Positions 63,856 through 64,000 of a DNA stretch of 64,000 bases are shown here, piece after piece (the stretch's first letter is position 1; each line of letters starts with the position of its first letter). The notes below the pieces were generated by a model. The model was not told the DNA's origin, did no database searches, and worked only from the letters and a program-made list of their open reading frames with translations. Origin of the DNA: Dyadobacter bucti (lineage in GTDB: Bacteria > Bacteroidota > Bacteroidia > Cytophagales > Spirosomataceae). The stretch is from NCBI RefSeq assembly GCF_005869225.1, contig NZ_SWFP01000003.1:496001-560000 (forward strand), given 5' to 3'. Position numbers and translations under genes: made by a program.

Positions 63856-64000
63856 TTACACCAACCTTTCGAAATAGAGCACTTCGGCATGTGGATTATA
63901 GTTATAGGGCTGGGTTTCGACAAATCCGAAAGACCTGTATAAGCCCACGGCGGCAGGCATTTTTGAGAGCGTGTCCAGTTTGATTACCTGATAATTTAGC
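63856..64000 (-). CDS. GNAT-family N-acetyltransferase, C-terminal end only
   Basis: Frame open from the right window edge to the TAA at 63856-63858. The visible 47 residues read LDTLSKMPAAVGLYRSFGF then VETQPYNYNPHAEVLYFERLV, which is the end of a GNAT fold: the AxxLYRSFGF helix contacts acetyl-CoA, followed by the last beta-strand. The start and substrate side lie outside the window. Confidence 0.8.
   Translation of the reverse strand, partial: LNYQVIKLDTLSKMPAAVGLYRSFGFVETQPYNYNPHAEVLYFERLV

Overview
The window comes from a Bacteroidota genome, most like the Dyadobacter/Spirosoma group. The evidence is the proteins: long MacB/FtsX permeases, an outer-membrane barrel with a CarboxypepD_reg-like plug, a Wzi-like capsule protein, a CBM9-like protein and A-rich translation starts with few Shine-Dalgarno sequences. 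The species cannot be fixed from the sequence alone.

The dominant feature is a family of 19 paralogous ABC-transporter permeases (called P1 to P19 here), all on the + strand and each about 790-890 residues. They fill most of bases 1-60041. No ABC ATPase, membrane-fusion protein or TolC-like gene accompanies them. They fall into blocks: P1 (cut by the left edge), P2-P3, P4-P8, P9-P14, a PadR regulator with P15-P17, then P18 and P19 alone. Between blocks lie unrelated genes: a VapBC-like pair, a small secreted protein, a DUF6249-like membrane protein and an outer-membrane barrel; a beta-helix lipoprotein, a 2H phosphoesterase and a START-domain protein; a HigBA pair; and a Wzi-like protein. The right end (60.2-64 kb) is ordinary: a small hypothetical, an AztD-like lipoprotein, a CBM9-like protein with a beta-lactamase-fold hydrolase, and the end of a GNAT acetyltransferase.

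The most interesting signal is regulatory. Upstream of the first gene of every block that can be seen (P2, P4, P9, PadR/P15, P18, P19) there is a 16-bp dyad, TGTyCr-N4-yGrACA. A TGGyr-N5-TTTG element resembling a sigma-54 -24/-12 promoter follows it. The distance from dyad centre to promoter is either 60.5-62.5 or 71.5-72.5 bp, two values one helical turn apart. At several blocks extra half-sites continue with 10/11-bp phasing. This looks like an enhancer-activator regulon controlling each permease block.

The second signal is the spacers inside blocks. They are built from a small set of repeat modules: (O) octanucleotide arrays of the GAATGAGT type that start at permease stop codons, (S) a 22-bp unit, (D) a GCCGAAAGC-type dyad element, and (P/Y) a purine arm after the stop codon paired with a pyrimidine arm before the next gene. 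The modules occur in a set order. D supplies the start codons and first codons of P16 and P17, an octamer array runs up to the P15 start, and the HigBA operon sits between a matching P arm and Y arm. P15-P17 carry an N-terminal prefix domain, and the P15 and P16 prefixes are nearly identical in DNA although their permease bodies belong to different subgroups.
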